Below, piece by piece: positions 49,958 through 59,862 of a DNA stretch of 64,000 nt. Within the stretch, counting starts at the first letter, position 1. Every line of letters begins with the position of its first letter. Where the stretch lies: positions 62,001-126,000 of the forward strand of contig JADLAX010000034.1 of assembly GCA_020848035.1 (NCBI GenBank), read 5' to 3'. The notes below the pieces were generated by a model. It was given only the letters and a program-made list of their open reading frames with translations. It was not told the DNA's origin and made no database searches. Position numbers and translations under genes: made by a program. This DNA is from Anaerolineae bacterium (GTDB lineage: Bacteria > Chloroflexota > Anaerolineae > Promineifilales > Promineifilaceae).

Positions 49958-52504
49958 TCATTCAACTGATGACAAGACGATTTGCTGGCACTCGCCCAGG
50001 TTGTGGGGGATGAACTGTTGATAGTTGTGCGCCGGGGCATGGAGCATGAGGAAGTTGGGATGGTACTGCACCTGCCACTGGCCGTCGGCGGACTGGGCAA
50101 TTTGGTCGATGCTGGCAAAGGCATATTCTGATGCGCCGCTGTCGGGGTTTAAGAAGTACCAGGTCATGTCTGCGGTGGTGTAACCATAATCGCCCTGGAG
50201 AATGTAACGGCCGTCTGCCGAAAACGACACAGGCCCGGTGAAAGTATCCTGGCGCAGCAGCTTAATTTGATCGACGGTTGTTAAATCGGCCGTTAACGTT
50301 ACTTTGAACAAATAGCTTGGCGTGTTCGGCCCGTAGCTAATGATTCCCTCTTTACCATCTGCCTGGAGCAGCTGGAGCAGCAGTTCTCTTGAATTGCTTG
50401 GGTTTACCACTACCTGGTTCAGAACGATGCCGTCGGGGCGCTCGGCAGGGGGAAACTCAAGCAGCAGATCGGTCTGGCTTAACAAAAAGTGGCGGGCTTC
50501 GCCAGATGTGGCCGCGACAATCAGCTCCCAGCCTTCCTGGCCCAACTGCTGAAAACCGAACAACTCATCGGTTAGCCAGAACGGCAGACCGCCCCGCCCC
50601 AGCAGGCGGCGTTCCTGGCCATCGGGGGTCATCAGGTAGAGGACGTGCTGCAAGTCATAAGGCACGTCGGGGCCGATGTTGGTAAGCTCGCTGGGCGGTA
50701 CGCGGACGAGAAGAAGTGCCTGATTGGGTGAAAAAAGCGGCCAGCCATGAATCGGTACCTGCGGACAATCACCTGTGGCACAAGCGGTCGGCTGTAAGCT
50801 GATGCTCAATTCTCCCTCGATATTATATTCCGAGCGGAGCAGGTAAGCGGCCGTTTCATCCACCATGCTGTAATTAACCCACTGTTCATTCTGAGCCACG
50901 ATTTCCACATCTTCCAAAAGCCGGATGCTGTCGCCAGTTACCAGCGAAACCTTGAAGCTGTTGTACGGTTCCTTATAGCCATATTCGGTCACAATAAAGT
51001 GCTGCCCATCCACGGTGCTGATGTGGGCATCGGCAAAAAAATCGACGAAGCGCTCCGTCCAGGTGCCTGCCGCCAGATTGTAGTCATACACCTGGCTGCC
51101 CGGCCGGTTGGCCAAATCGTAGCAGACAGCGGTGATGGTGCCTTCCGGCAGTGGAATGGGGGGCACAGCGGCCTGCCCGGCGCGAGTCTGGTCATAAACG
51201 TAGGCCAGAAAGCGGCTTCTCAGCTCAGCTTCGTCAAAAGTGCGCCCCAACAACTCGCTCAGCCACATGTCGTAGGCGTTTACACTCAAGAGGCGCATCA
51301 TTTCGGTGGGGGAAACGGCCGCTTCCCCCGCCGCCAAAAATTCCACCATCATGTAAACCTGCTGCCAGATCAGGGTGGGGTCTTCCACCACCCACACTTG
51401 CAGCGTTTGCGGCTGGACTTCTGTCCAGCGACGGTTCCAGTAGCGCGTCAGGTCGCCATCCACGTTGAGAGCCAGCATGTGACGGTACGATTCGGCTGCC
51501 AGCGGCCACGGCTGCAACCCAAGCTGCGCCAGGTGGTAATCACGCAGGGCACGGAAGAAAAACGGGTGGCGGCAGCAGTCATAGGCGGTTTGGTGGGCGA
51601 GGACGGCCGTTGCAATCGGTACCTCATACGCCCGGACCAACAAATCATAGCTGGCTTCGTCGGTGGGCAGGCCGATGAGCGTCGGCGCGGGCAGCTCCAG
51701 GCGCAAGCTGCCCTGCATCATCGCCTCCGGGTCGTTGAGGGCCAGCAGCGAGTCAGGATCGGTCGCCAATCGCACGTTCAGGCGCAGCGTAGTCAGGCAG
51801 TCTAAATCAGCCAGCTGGGCACACATCCGAATCAACAAGGCATCCAGGTCCTGGCCCAGGCGCTGCGCGGCGACGGCGTCGCGGCCCGGGTAGGCCAGCG
51901 TGAGGTGCTGGCCCGACCAGATCGTCCACTCGCCCCAAAACGCCTCATCGGGCGGGGAATAGAGCCAGCGGGTATTGCCCTGCCGGTAAACGGCCGTTTG
52001 CAACAAAGTCACCGTTTCCGTCACGCCATCGGGCCGGGTAATGGCATACGCCTGGGGGTACAGCAGCTCGACGGCTTGCAGGTCGGGGGAAACGGTAAAG
52101 CTGACCTCTTCGCGGGTGAGGCGCTCCGCGGCCGGTTGGTGCTGCCAGCCCAGCATGGGCCGCCCCAGCAGAAGCCCTGCATCGAACAGCGTTTTCTGCG
52201 CTTCAGTCCAGGCGGGCTCCCGCCCGGAGAGGTTGGCGCGGAACAGGTCTTCGTCCTGATTGACGGCCGTTTGCAGCACAAAGTTGTGGGTAGCCAGCAG
52301 CTCGTTTTCAATATCGGTCGTGGCCGTTGCCACCCGTTGGTCGATTTGCCACTGCAGCGCCAGCCAGACGGCCGTGACGCTTACCAGCACCCCCAGCAAA
52401 AACCGCCAGCGACGGCGCAAAAATGGTTGGGGAACGGCCGTTTGTTTGGCTTTATCCTCTTCCGGCCACCCCTCATCTTCATCTGTGCGCCACTCAAACG
52501 ACAT
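49958..52504 (-). CDS. Giant membrane-anchored protein, paralogue A
   Basis: 848 residues of unknown function. A short acidic cytoplasmic start (MSFEWRTDEDEGWPEEDKAK), one membrane helix (FLLGVLVSVTAVWLALQW, 34-52), then a large extracellular part. Residues 60-430 hold a helical/mixed domain; the C-terminal half (about 450-845) has repeated SxDGRYILxGDY and PNxALLLVRVP strands of beta-propeller (WD40-like) type. 46 bp after paralogue B and similar to it throughout. Confidence 0.75.
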   Translation of the reverse strand: MSFEWRTDEDEGWPEEDKAKQTAVPQPFLRRRWRFLLGVLVSVTAVWLALQWQIDQRVATATTDIENELLATHNFVLQTAVNQDEDLFRANLSGREPAWTEAQKTLFDAGLLLGRPMLGWQHQPAAERLTREEVSFTVSPDLQAVELLYPQAYAITRPDGVTETVTLLQTAVYRQGNTRWLYSPPDEAFWGEWTIWSGQHLTLAYPGRDAVAAQRLGQDLDALLIRMCAQLADLDCLTTLRLNVRLATDPDSLLALNDPEAMMQGSLRLELPAPTLIGLPTDEASYDLLVRAYEVPIATAVLAHQTAYDCCRHPFFFRALRDYHLAQLGLQPWPLAAESYRHMLALNVDGDLTRYWNRRWTEVQPQTLQVWVVEDPTLIWQQVYMMVEFLAAGEAAVSPTEMMRLLSVNAYDMWLSELLGRTFDEAELRSRFLAYVYDQTRAGQAAVPPIPLPEGTITAVCYDLANRPGSQVYDYNLAAGTWTERFVDFFADAHISTVDGQHFIVTEYGYKEPYNSFKVSLVTGDSIRLLEDVEIVAQNEQWVNYSMVDETAAYLLRSEYNIEGELSISLQPTACATGDCPQVPIHGWPLFSPNQALLLVRVPPSELTNIGPDVPYDLQHVLYLMTPDGQERRLLGRGGLPFWLTDELFGFQQLGQEGWELIVAATSGEARHFLLSQTDLLLEFPPAERPDGIVLNQVVVNPSNSRELLLQLLQADGKEGIISYGPNTPSYLFKVTLTADLTTVDQIKLLRQDTFTGPVSFSADGRYILQGDYGYTTADMTWYFLNPDSGASEYAFASIDQIAQSADGQWQVQYHPNFLMLHAPAHNYQQFIPHNLGECQQIVLSSVE

Positions 52505-52550
52505 GTTTCACCTCGAAATTAGTCATTGACCATTGACCATTAGCAATTGG

Positions 52551-55082
52551 CTATTCACCTTCTAGCCTATCGACCCAGGCCGCATTTGTACAGTTTAACC
52601 CGTCAAAATTGAGAATTTGTTCATCCCGGCCGTTGTGCCACAGGCGGATGGTGCCCAGTTCGGGCAGGGCTAGCCACTGGCCATCGGGCGTCCAGCTGGC
52701 ATAAAAATGGCGCGGGTAAGGTGTGGTGCCCAACACCGTGTAGTTAAAAAAACGCAGCTCAGCGCCATCAGCATCTTGCAGAAAGAGGTTGACGGCCGTT
52801 TCACCCGGCGTTGTGTAGGTGAAGAGCAGGTAACGGCCGTCTGGCGAAAAGCGGTACCCTTCCAGCTCGGAATTTTGCCACGCGGTTAGCGGAATGTGCC
52901 GTCGCACCAAATCGCTCACCCGATCATACCAAAACAGGTGTCCGGTCGCGGCCACAGTCGCCAGATTCGATTCGCCCCGAACGAGAACGAGCATTGTTTC
53001 TCGGCTGGCCGAAAGGGGCTGAACAAATTCAAACGTTAAATTGTCCATCGCCAAATAGGCCAGCATGTCGCTGTCGGTCAGCAACGTAAACGGGGGCGGC
53101 AGCTGAATATCAGACAAGACCAGCTGTTCCACCCCATTTTGAAACTGGTTCAGATAACCAAACCGGGTGTCATCCAGCCAAAAAGGCGACGCCCCAAAAC
53201 CGGGCGAATTATTGGCCTCGGCCGTTGGGGCGTCACGTAAGAGCATCAGGCCAATGGCCGCACCCTCGTGCCACCACGGGTTGGTGGTGGTGAGGGTGAT
53301 GAGATGCTCGCCGCCGGGTGACCAGATTGGATACCCGCCGATGGCCACCGCATCACAGTCGCCGCCCACCTGGCACGTCTCCAAATCGGTAAGGGCATAA
53401 AAGGTGCCGGTGGTGTAGCCGGGCGCGACGGTCCAGAGCAGGTAACGGCCGTTAGGGTCCGTTATCGTAGGAATGGCCAGCGGCGGAGTGGTGGTGAGGT
53501 TGGCTACGTTGTCCCAACTGACATCCACACGCTGGCCCCGGCGCAGCAGAAACGTCTCCGGCGACCCGTCCAGTCGTTCCACGGCCAGGGCCACGCCTGA
53601 GCCATCGGGCAGGCCGGTCATAAAGCTGTCCGCGCTGTCTAGCGCCTGCACCAAGTCAGGCTCAGGTGCAGCTTCGCCAAAATTGTAGCGGTACAGCCCT
53701 GCCTTGCGGCCCACGTCTTCACACACCAGCATCATGTCGCGGCCCGGCTGAGGAATTTGCTGCACCCGCCCAAACCGTCGTGCCAGATACTGCCGGAAGG
53801 TCTGGTGCAGCAGCGCTTCGTTGCTTGCCACACTGCCGGTATTTTCCGCCAGCCACTGGCTAAATTGACGGCCGTCGCTGCGCACCAGGGATTGCCCAAT
53901 TTGCCCTGGAGACAGATCAAACACCTCGGCTAAAAAATCAACGGTGAGATAGGGCATGGGCATGGCGGCAAATTCGGTAGGCGATTGGGCGAAAGCGACA
54001 TTCCAATCCTGGGCGGCATCCAGCAAATGCAGATCGTCGGGGAGGGGAACGGCCGTATCCGCCAAAGCCCACTCACCCACGCCCAACTCGTACAGCTGGC
54101 GCTCGATGGCGGCGCGGTAAAACGGCACATTATCGCAGCATTCCCAGCCAATCAGGTCGTTGAGGGCTACCGTGAGCAGGTACGCCGCGTAGCCGCGCAG
54201 CAGCGCCTGGTAGCCCGCCTCGTCTTGCGGCAGCCCCACCAGCGTCGGCGTAGGCAGCACGACGGCCGTATCCCCCTGCCAGACCGAATCGCCGCCGCTG
54301 TTCTCCCCGGTGAGCGCATCCAAAAAGGCCAGGTTGGTCAGGCTGTCCGGCTCCGACGAAAAGGTGAGGCGCACCTGGGCCTCTTCCGGGCAGGTAAAAC
54401 CGGGCGTGCTGCACACCTGCACCAGCCGCGCCTCTAAATCAGCCGCCAGTCGGTGCACAAGCTCCTCATCGCGGGCCGGGTAGCGCACGCTGATCAGCTC
54501 CCCTTCCAGGCGCCGCTGCACGCCCCAAAATTCTGGATCCGGCGGGGCAAACAGCCAGCGGTCCTCGCCCAGGCGGTAAACGTCTACCCGCCGCAGCTGC
54601 ACGGTTTGGGTGAGGCCGTTGCCAATGTTCAGGCTGTAATTTTGCAGGGTGGCCAGTTCGGCCGAGGTCAGTTCGGGCGAGAAGGTGGGGCTGATGACGG
54701 CCGTTTCCGCCAACACCGGCTGCCATGCCAGGCCAAAGGCGGTGCGGTCAAACAGGGTGCCGTTGGCGATGTTTTCCTGCTGCGCCAGCGACCATTCCGG
54801 GTCGCGCCCGGAGAGCAGGCTGTTGAACAAATTCTCGTCCCTGTTTTGTGCCGCCTGCTGTAAAACGGCGTAGCTGGCCACCAGGTCAGCTTCGATGTCG
54901 TCGGTGGCGGCTTCAACCCGCTGGTTAATCTGGCTGTAGAGGAGGAAAACGGCCGTGCCAACCACCAGCACCGTCGCCAAAACCAGCCAGGGCCAGCGCC
55001 GCCGCCCGCGCTTGGGCGGCTTTGGCGGTGCTGGTTCCTCGTCCCAGCGGTGATCTTCTTCGGTCTGCCACTCAAAAGACAT
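52551..55082 (-). CDS. Giant membrane-anchored protein, paralogue B
   Basis: 843 residues with the same layout as paralogue A: MSFEWQTEEDHRWDEE start, basic stretch, membrane helix (WPWLVLATVLVVGTAVFLLYS, about 35-55), DIEADLVASYAVLQQAAQNRDENLFNSLLSGRDPEW, then a C-terminal propeller-like half (FSPDGRYLLFTYTTPGETAV; WTPDGQWLALPELGTIRLW). ATG 55082 is set by similarity of the two starts. Paralogues share the motif pairs LSGR(D/E)P and F(A/S)PPDxEFWG. Probably a tandem duplication. Function unknown. Confidence 0.78.
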   Translation of the reverse strand: MSFEWQTEEDHRWDEEPAPPKPPKRGRRRWPWLVLATVLVVGTAVFLLYSQINQRVEAATDDIEADLVASYAVLQQAAQNRDENLFNSLLSGRDPEWSLAQQENIANGTLFDRTAFGLAWQPVLAETAVISPTFSPELTSAELATLQNYSLNIGNGLTQTVQLRRVDVYRLGEDRWLFAPPDPEFWGVQRRLEGELISVRYPARDEELVHRLAADLEARLVQVCSTPGFTCPEEAQVRLTFSSEPDSLTNLAFLDALTGENSGGDSVWQGDTAVVLPTPTLVGLPQDEAGYQALLRGYAAYLLTVALNDLIGWECCDNVPFYRAAIERQLYELGVGEWALADTAVPLPDDLHLLDAAQDWNVAFAQSPTEFAAMPMPYLTVDFLAEVFDLSPGQIGQSLVRSDGRQFSQWLAENTGSVASNEALLHQTFRQYLARRFGRVQQIPQPGRDMMLVCEDVGRKAGLYRYNFGEAAPEPDLVQALDSADSFMTGLPDGSGVALAVERLDGSPETFLLRRGQRVDVSWDNVANLTTTPPLAIPTITDPNGRYLLWTVAPGYTTGTFYALTDLETCQVGGDCDAVAIGGYPIWSPGGEHLITLTTTNPWWHEGAAIGLMLLRDAPTAEANNSPGFGASPFWLDDTRFGYLNQFQNGVEQLVLSDIQLPPPFTLLTDSDMLAYLAMDNLTFEFVQPLSASRETMLVLVRGESNLATVAATGHLFWYDRVSDLVRRHIPLTAWQNSELEGYRFSPDGRYLLFTYTTPGETAVNLFLQDADGAELRFFNYTVLGTTPYPRHFYASWTPDGQWLALPELGTIRLWHNGRDEQILNFDGLNCTNAAWVDRLEGE

Positions 55083-55116
55083 AGAGTTCAAACTGCCAGG
55101 CAAGAGGAGAAGTAGC

Positions 55117-55168
55117 ATGAAGCGTGAAACGTGAAACGTGAATATTCATCACGTTTCACGTTTCACGC
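55117..55168. repeat. GAAACGTGAAACGTGA palindrome, copy 3
   Basis: TGAAGCGTGAAACGTGAAAC and the complementary CATCACGTTTCACGTTTCAC face each other over AATATT. Lies between the SLT gene stop and the paralogue-B start. Confidence 0.85.
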
Positions 55169-55169
55169 C

Positions 55170-57779
55170 TCACTCCTCCCCGTACAGATAGTCGTAAATC
55201 ACAAAGCCCACAAAAATGCGCTCGATGTAGAGGCGGGTTTCGGGGAAGTTAACCGTTTCCACAAACAAATCGAGATCGCCGCCCGCCTGTTCGTACCAGC
55301 GGGCGGCATTGCCGGGACCGCCGTTGTAGGCGGCCAGGGCGGCGTGGGCATGATCGTCAAAGGTGTTGAGTTGTTGATTCAGGTAAAACGCGCCAAAGTT
55401 CAGCCCAACGTACGGCTTGTACAAATCTTCGTTGACAAAATCGGGCCAGCTGAGCAGGTTAGCAATGTACGCCCCGGTGTCGGGGATGACCTGGCTCAGC
55501 CCCTGGGCCGCCGCGCCGGAGCGGGCAAAACTCTCGAACAGGCTCTCCTGCCGCACCAGGCTAAACTGGAGCCGGGGATCAAAGCCGTAGCGCTCGGCCA
55601 GGGGCAGCACGAGATCGGCGAAGTAAACCGGGTAAGCCAGCTGCCCGATATAGGCGGGGGCCTCAAACACGGTCTGGCCGGAGAGATTGAGCACGGTTAC
55701 TGCCGCCAAAATCGACGAGCGGTAGAGGCCACTATCGCGGAAGTAGAGGGCCAGCTGGTAGCTTAGCAGGGCGTTGTCGGCCACCGACACACGCAGATTT
55801 TCAAATTCCGCCTTGCCCGCCTCAAACAGACCAGCCGCCCACAGCTTCTGGCCCACAATGAGGCGCGGATCGGCCGTCAGGCTGGCGCTGAGCTGGCTGA
55901 CGGGCGCATCTTCCGGCAGCTGGAGCCAGTCACGCAGCCACGTTTCGGCTTCCTGCTGCAAAGCTTCTTGTTCAACGGGAGTAGGCGGCTGGAAACGGCC
56001 GTTCCCCACAAACGCCGCCTGTCCTTCCGCCAACCCTGCGGCACGCAGCCAGTAATAATCGATCCGCCGGTTGTTTTGCAGCAGCTGCTGCACCTCGGCC
56101 GCGATCGCTGCGGGGTCGATGGTGGGTACGGCCGTTGCGGGCGCTTCAAGCGTGGCGGTCACCGTCGCCGTGGCGCTGATGGTGGTTGTGGGTTCCAGCG
56201 TGGCAGTGGCCGTCGCTGCGGCGTAGTCGGGCAGCGTGCGCTGCAACCAGACCAGGCCCGCACCGCCGTACTCCGTTTGCGGGTAGCTCTGGATGAGCTG
56301 GTGCCAGCGAGTCACGGCCGTTGCCCCATCCCCGACCTCGTTGGCCAGCAAACCGGCCAGAAACAGCGCTTCGGCGGCATCGGCAAAGCTGGGGTAACGG
56401 CTGCCCACGATGGTGTAGAGCTCCACGGCCGTGGCCAAATCCCCCAATCGTTCGGCCAGTTCGGCCCCTTCCCAGGCAGCCTCGGCAGCGTTGGTGCCGT
56501 CGGGGTACTGCACCAGGTAGTCGCGGTAGAGCTGGAGGGCAGCGGCCGTTTCGCCCAATCGCGCCCGCAGGTTGGCCTCTTCAAACAGCGCCCCCGCCGG
56601 TTCGCGAGCGGCATAGGCGGCCAGGGCGGCCAGCGCTTCGACGCTGTTGCCCAGCGCTTCATAGCTCCAGGCGATGAACAGGTGGGCCTCGGCGCGGCCA
56701 TCATCTGGGTTCAGGGCGATGGCCCGCTGAAAGGCGGCAATGGCGGGCTGGTACGATTGGGCATAAAAGTTGACCAGGCCGCGCTGGTATTCATCCACCA
56801 CCACTCCGGCGTCCACCAGCTGCACCAGCCCCAGGTAGCTGTCGTAAGCGCGGGGATAGTCGGTGATGCCAATGCGGAAACGGCCGTAAGCCCCCTCGGT
56901 ATCACCCGCCGCCAGCAGCGCCAGCCCGGCCTGGTAATTCATCTGCCCTTTGGTGAACTCGGTCACGGCCATGTCGCGCACGATGTCGTACTGGGCAATG
57001 GCTTCCTGGAGACGGCCGTTTTGCACGTACAGCTGGGCCAGCGCCTGCCGGTTGGCAATCTCCTTCAGCCGCTGGGCGGGCGCGTTGAGGGCCGCTTCGT
57101 AGGCGGCCACCACAGAGGAAATTTCGCCGTTGGCGGTATAAATTTCGGCCAGCAGCGGCTCGACGTAAGCGGCCATGTCCGGGTTTTGGCCCAGGTAGAA
57201 CTGGTAAGCGGCAATCGCCGAGGCGCTGTCGCCCACGGCGGCGTGCAGCTGACCCAGCCGCAAATGCACGTCGTTGGGCGCCGAATCGGGGAACTGAACC
57301 AGGAGGTCATCAAAGGCGACGATGGCTTCTGGGAAACGGCCGTCGCCCTGGTAAGCCACGCCGAGCCAGTATAAGAGGGACATCTGCTGAGAGGCGGTGT
57401 AATTTTCCTGGAGCTGTTGGGCGGTGGTCAGGTTGTCAACTGCGGCGGCGTAATCGCCGTTGTGCAGCTGGCGTTCAGCCAGGGTGAGGCGCATTTCTGG
57501 CGCGGGGGTTGGTGTGGGCGAGGGCAGCGGGGTGACGGTGGGGAGGGGCGTGACGGTGGGGAGGAGAACGGCCGTACCTTCTTCCCCGGCGGTGGCATCC
57601 CCCGAAGGGGATGGCGGCAGCGTTGGTAAACCCGAAGCCAGGGTGGGGGTTGGCTGGAGGGCTTCATCAGCCGCTGTTTCGGGCATCGGGCTGGCCGCCG
57701 GTGGCGATTCCCCACAGGCACCAAGCCAGATCAGGGCCACAAGCAAACCAGCGTAACAGAAACGTCGCACCTTTTGCAT
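55170..57779 (-). CDS. TPR-SLT lytic transglycosylase lipoprotein
   Basis: 869 residues. Lipobox LGAC at residue 22, a Thr/Pro-rich spacer (30-95), a long array of tetratricopeptide-like helices (95-520), a second Thr-rich linker (about 525-565), more helices, and an SLT domain (about 705-869): catalytic Glu in LVRQESLFESFARSGAAAQGLSQV, then YNGGPGNAARWYEQAGG. Cuts the glycan strands of peptidoglycan; the layout resembles Slt70 and its Chloroflexota relatives. The upstream TPR part probably docks other wall proteins. Confidence 0.92.
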   Translation of the reverse strand: MQKVRRFCYAGLLVALIWLGACGESPPAASPMPETAADEALQPTPTLASGLPTLPPSPSGDATAGEEGTAVLLPTVTPLPTVTPLPSPTPTPAPEMRLTLAERQLHNGDYAAAVDNLTTAQQLQENYTASQQMSLLYWLGVAYQGDGRFPEAIVAFDDLLVQFPDSAPNDVHLRLGQLHAAVGDSASAIAAYQFYLGQNPDMAAYVEPLLAEIYTANGEISSVVAAYEAALNAPAQRLKEIANRQALAQLYVQNGRLQEAIAQYDIVRDMAVTEFTKGQMNYQAGLALLAAGDTEGAYGRFRIGITDYPRAYDSYLGLVQLVDAGVVVDEYQRGLVNFYAQSYQPAIAAFQRAIALNPDDGRAEAHLFIAWSYEALGNSVEALAALAAYAAREPAGALFEEANLRARLGETAAALQLYRDYLVQYPDGTNAAEAAWEGAELAERLGDLATAVELYTIVGSRYPSFADAAEALFLAGLLANEVGDGATAVTRWHQLIQSYPQTEYGGAGLVWLQRTLPDYAAATATATLEPTTTISATATVTATLEAPATAVPTIDPAAIAAEVQQLLQNNRRIDYYWLRAAGLAEGQAAFVGNGRFQPPTPVEQEALQQEAETWLRDWLQLPEDAPVSQLSASLTADPRLIVGQKLWAAGLFEAGKAEFENLRVSVADNALLSYQLALYFRDSGLYRSSILAAVTVLNLSGQTVFEAPAYIGQLAYPVYFADLVLPLAERYGFDPRLQFSLVRQESLFESFARSGAAAQGLSQVIPDTGAYIANLLSWPDFVNEDLYKPYVGLNFGAFYLNQQLNTFDDHAHAALAAYNGGPGNAARWYEQAGGDLDLFVETVNFPETRLYIERIFVGFVIYDYLYGEE

Positions 57780-57874
57780 GGGGAGAGAGTATTCAGACAG
57801 ATCGAAAAGGAAAATAGGCAGCGGGGAAAAGTGAGAACTTTCTCACTTTTCCCGCGCTCGAACGTTGGCCCACT

Positions 57875-58789
57875 TTAGGCGGCGTTCTCTTTAGCTTCCC
57901 GTTCTTCGATCTCTTCCATCGCCTCTTCCACCGCTTCTTCGATTGACTCTTCGTCCAGCACGGTGCGGGTCATGAGGTCCCAACCGAGGTAAAGCAGGGA
58001 AAATTGCAGGAAACCAAGCCAGGCAAAGACAACCTGCAAGGCGAGTTTGGCGTTGCCCGCCTGGGCCTGGACCGTGCTTTGTGTGGTGGTCATGGTGGAG
58101 TTGATGTCCTGCACAATGCCAATGTACTGGCCCAACAGCGGGTCTACTTCGGCGACACGGCCGTTTAACACCGCCAGATCATCCGACACCGCGTAAATGT
58201 TTTCCGATACCGAGCCCAGGTTGGCGTTAGCGGCCGTCAGGCTGGGTTCCAGCTCACGCAGGCGGTCAGGAAAACCATCCAGGCTGGTGCTCAGACCGTT
58301 CACCGTTTCATCGAAGGGCACCGTCGGGGCATAATTCACGCCGAGATCGTAGTTGAGTTCGAAGCCTAAAATCTCTTCCTCAATTTTGAAATCGTTCAGC
58401 GTCAGCAGCGTGTCGTCGATGACGGCGGCCACTTCCGCCACGGCGGGCACAGCCAGCTGTACCGATTCGATGCTGTTGGGGGCGTCTTCGGCGGCAATTT
58501 GGGCCACTTCTTCCAGCAGCGGCTGGGTGTCGGCGAGCGTTTTGGCCAGGGAATCGGCCGTTTGCTCCACGGTCACCAGGCTGGTGTTCACATCGCCGAT
58601 GGTGCCTCGGGCCAGCTCCAGCGTGTCTTCCACGGTGGCCAGGCTTTGCCCGGTCAACCCCAGCGTGTCGCCCAACACCTTGACTACGGCGTCTACCGCG
58701 CGCCCGCTGTAGATAATGCCACCAATGCTCAGCACCACGCCGAGCAAACCAATAATTAGCAGTACAAATCCAGCAATTCTGCGAAACAT
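57875..58789 (-). CDS. Two-TM coiled-coil protein, twin 1
   Basis: 304 residues, not recognised. An N-terminal helix (IAGFVLLIIGLLGVVLSIGGIIYSG), then about 220 residues of nearly all-helical heptad sequence rich in Val, Thr, Asp and Ala (TVEQTADSLAKTLADTQPLLEEVAQIA), then a second hydrophobic helix (LALQVVFAWLGFLQFSLLYLG) and an acidic Glu-rich tail. Similar in length and order to the next gene (58958), and both share FDETVNGLS/FDQSVRELG and EEILGFELNYDLG/EEILGLELQYDLG. The extracellular coiled coil may act as a spacer. Confidence 0.75.
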   Translation of the reverse strand: MFRRIAGFVLLIIGLLGVVLSIGGIIYSGRAVDAVVKVLGDTLGLTGQSLATVEDTLELARGTIGDVNTSLVTVEQTADSLAKTLADTQPLLEEVAQIAAEDAPNSIESVQLAVPAVAEVAAVIDDTLLTLNDFKIEEEILGFELNYDLGVNYAPTVPFDETVNGLSTSLDGFPDRLRELEPSLTAANANLGSVSENIYAVSDDLAVLNGRVAEVDPLLGQYIGIVQDINSTMTTTQSTVQAQAGNAKLALQVVFAWLGFLQFSLLYLGWDLMTRTVLDEESIEEAVEEAMEEIEEREAKENAA

Positions 58790-58836
58790 TCCCTAATTCC
58801 TCCTGATAATGACGGGATTGAAAACGGCAAAGGGGA

Positions 58837-58935
58837 GGGTGGCAAGTGAAAAGTGGCAAGTGAAAAGTGTTAAGTGATAAGAATTTCTCCTTCTACCTTC
58901 CTACTTTTAACTTTTAACTTTTTACTTTTTACTCC
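58837..58935. repeat. AAGTGAAAAGTGGC / CTTTTAACTTTTTAC tandem palindromic repeat
   Basis: Units of AAGTGAAAAGTG (58844-58882) face CTTTTAACTTTTAACTTTTTACTTTTTAC (58910-58934, shown in part). Fills the gap between twins 1 and 2. Similar AT-rich unit-built palindromes occur at 49828 and 60560. Confidence 0.75.
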
Positions 58936-58957
58936 TTTTCCTTTCCGCAAAATAACG

Positions 58958-59815
58958 TTAGGACAGTGCGTTAGAATCCGAACCGCGCCGGTTGGTCACC
59001 AATTCCCAGCCCAGGTAAAGCGGGGCCACCTGGGTGATGGCCAGCCAGATCATCGCCAGAGTGATGCCATTTTTGATGGTCTGCACTTCGCTGTTAATTT
59101 GGGCGCGCATCTGGCGGGTGCGGTCGTTGGTGGTGGTGATAAGCCGGAGGTATTCGTCCAAAATGGGGTCGAGCTCGGTGATACGGCCGTTTACCGTACC
59201 CAAATCATCGGCCAACGTACGAATATCGCGGCTGACCGTTTGCAAATTATTGTTGGCGACGTTGATGTAAATTTCCAGGGTGCGCAAGCTTTCCGGCAGC
59301 CCTTCAAGCCCCTCACCCAATTCCCGCACCGATTGGTCAAAGGGCACTTCTGGTTCATAGTCGATGCCCAGGTCGTACTGCAACTCCAAGCCTAAAATCT
59401 CTTCGTCAATTCGAAAATTGTTGAGGGTGGTCAGGGTGGAATCAATCACGCCAGCCACCTGTTCCAGGCTGGGGAATGCCTGTTGGATGGTTTCCAGGCT
59501 GTCGGGCACCTGGTCCGAAGCCACGCTAGAAATCTGCCCCAGCAACGGCCGTGTGTCGGTTACCGTCTGGGCCAGGTCGTCGGCAGTGGTTTCGGCCGTT
59601 TCCATCACCGTGTTGACGTCGGCAATGCTGCTCTTGGCCAGCGCCAGCGTCTCGGAAACAGTATCCAGGCTTTGCGACGTCAGCTCCAGGGTTTGATCAA
59701 AATTGGCAGCGATGCGGTCCACCAGGCGATGGCCCAGCCGTGCGCCCCAAATGGCCAGCACAATGCCCCCCACGCCAATCAACAACATCACGATGCCAAG
59801 AAAACGCCGAACCAT
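58958..59815 (-). CDS. Two-TM coiled-coil protein, twin 2
   Basis: 285 residues; ATG 59815 (MVRRFLG) follows GGAG by seven bases, while an upstream frame to 59863 has no support. An N-terminal helix (FLGIVMLLIGVGGIVLAIWGA), a long helical extracytoplasmic part (TSQSLDTVSETLALAKSSIADVNTVMETA), and a C-terminal hydrophobic helix (LAMIWLAITQVAPLYLGWEL). Paralogue of 57875. The gene pair is probably a tandem duplication; both are single-copy in the window beyond that. Confidence 0.75.
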   Translation of the reverse strand: MVRRFLGIVMLLIGVGGIVLAIWGARLGHRLVDRIAANFDQTLELTSQSLDTVSETLALAKSSIADVNTVMETAETTADDLAQTVTDTRPLLGQISSVASDQVPDSLETIQQAFPSLEQVAGVIDSTLTTLNNFRIDEEILGLELQYDLGIDYEPEVPFDQSVRELGEGLEGLPESLRTLEIYINVANNNLQTVSRDIRTLADDLGTVNGRITELDPILDEYLRLITTTNDRTRQMRAQINSEVQTIKNGITLAMIWLAITQVAPLYLGWELVTNRRGSDSNALS

Positions 59816-59862
59816 AACTTTCTCCAAAGGGGAATGACTGAGGCAAGTGAAAACTGTTTTCA

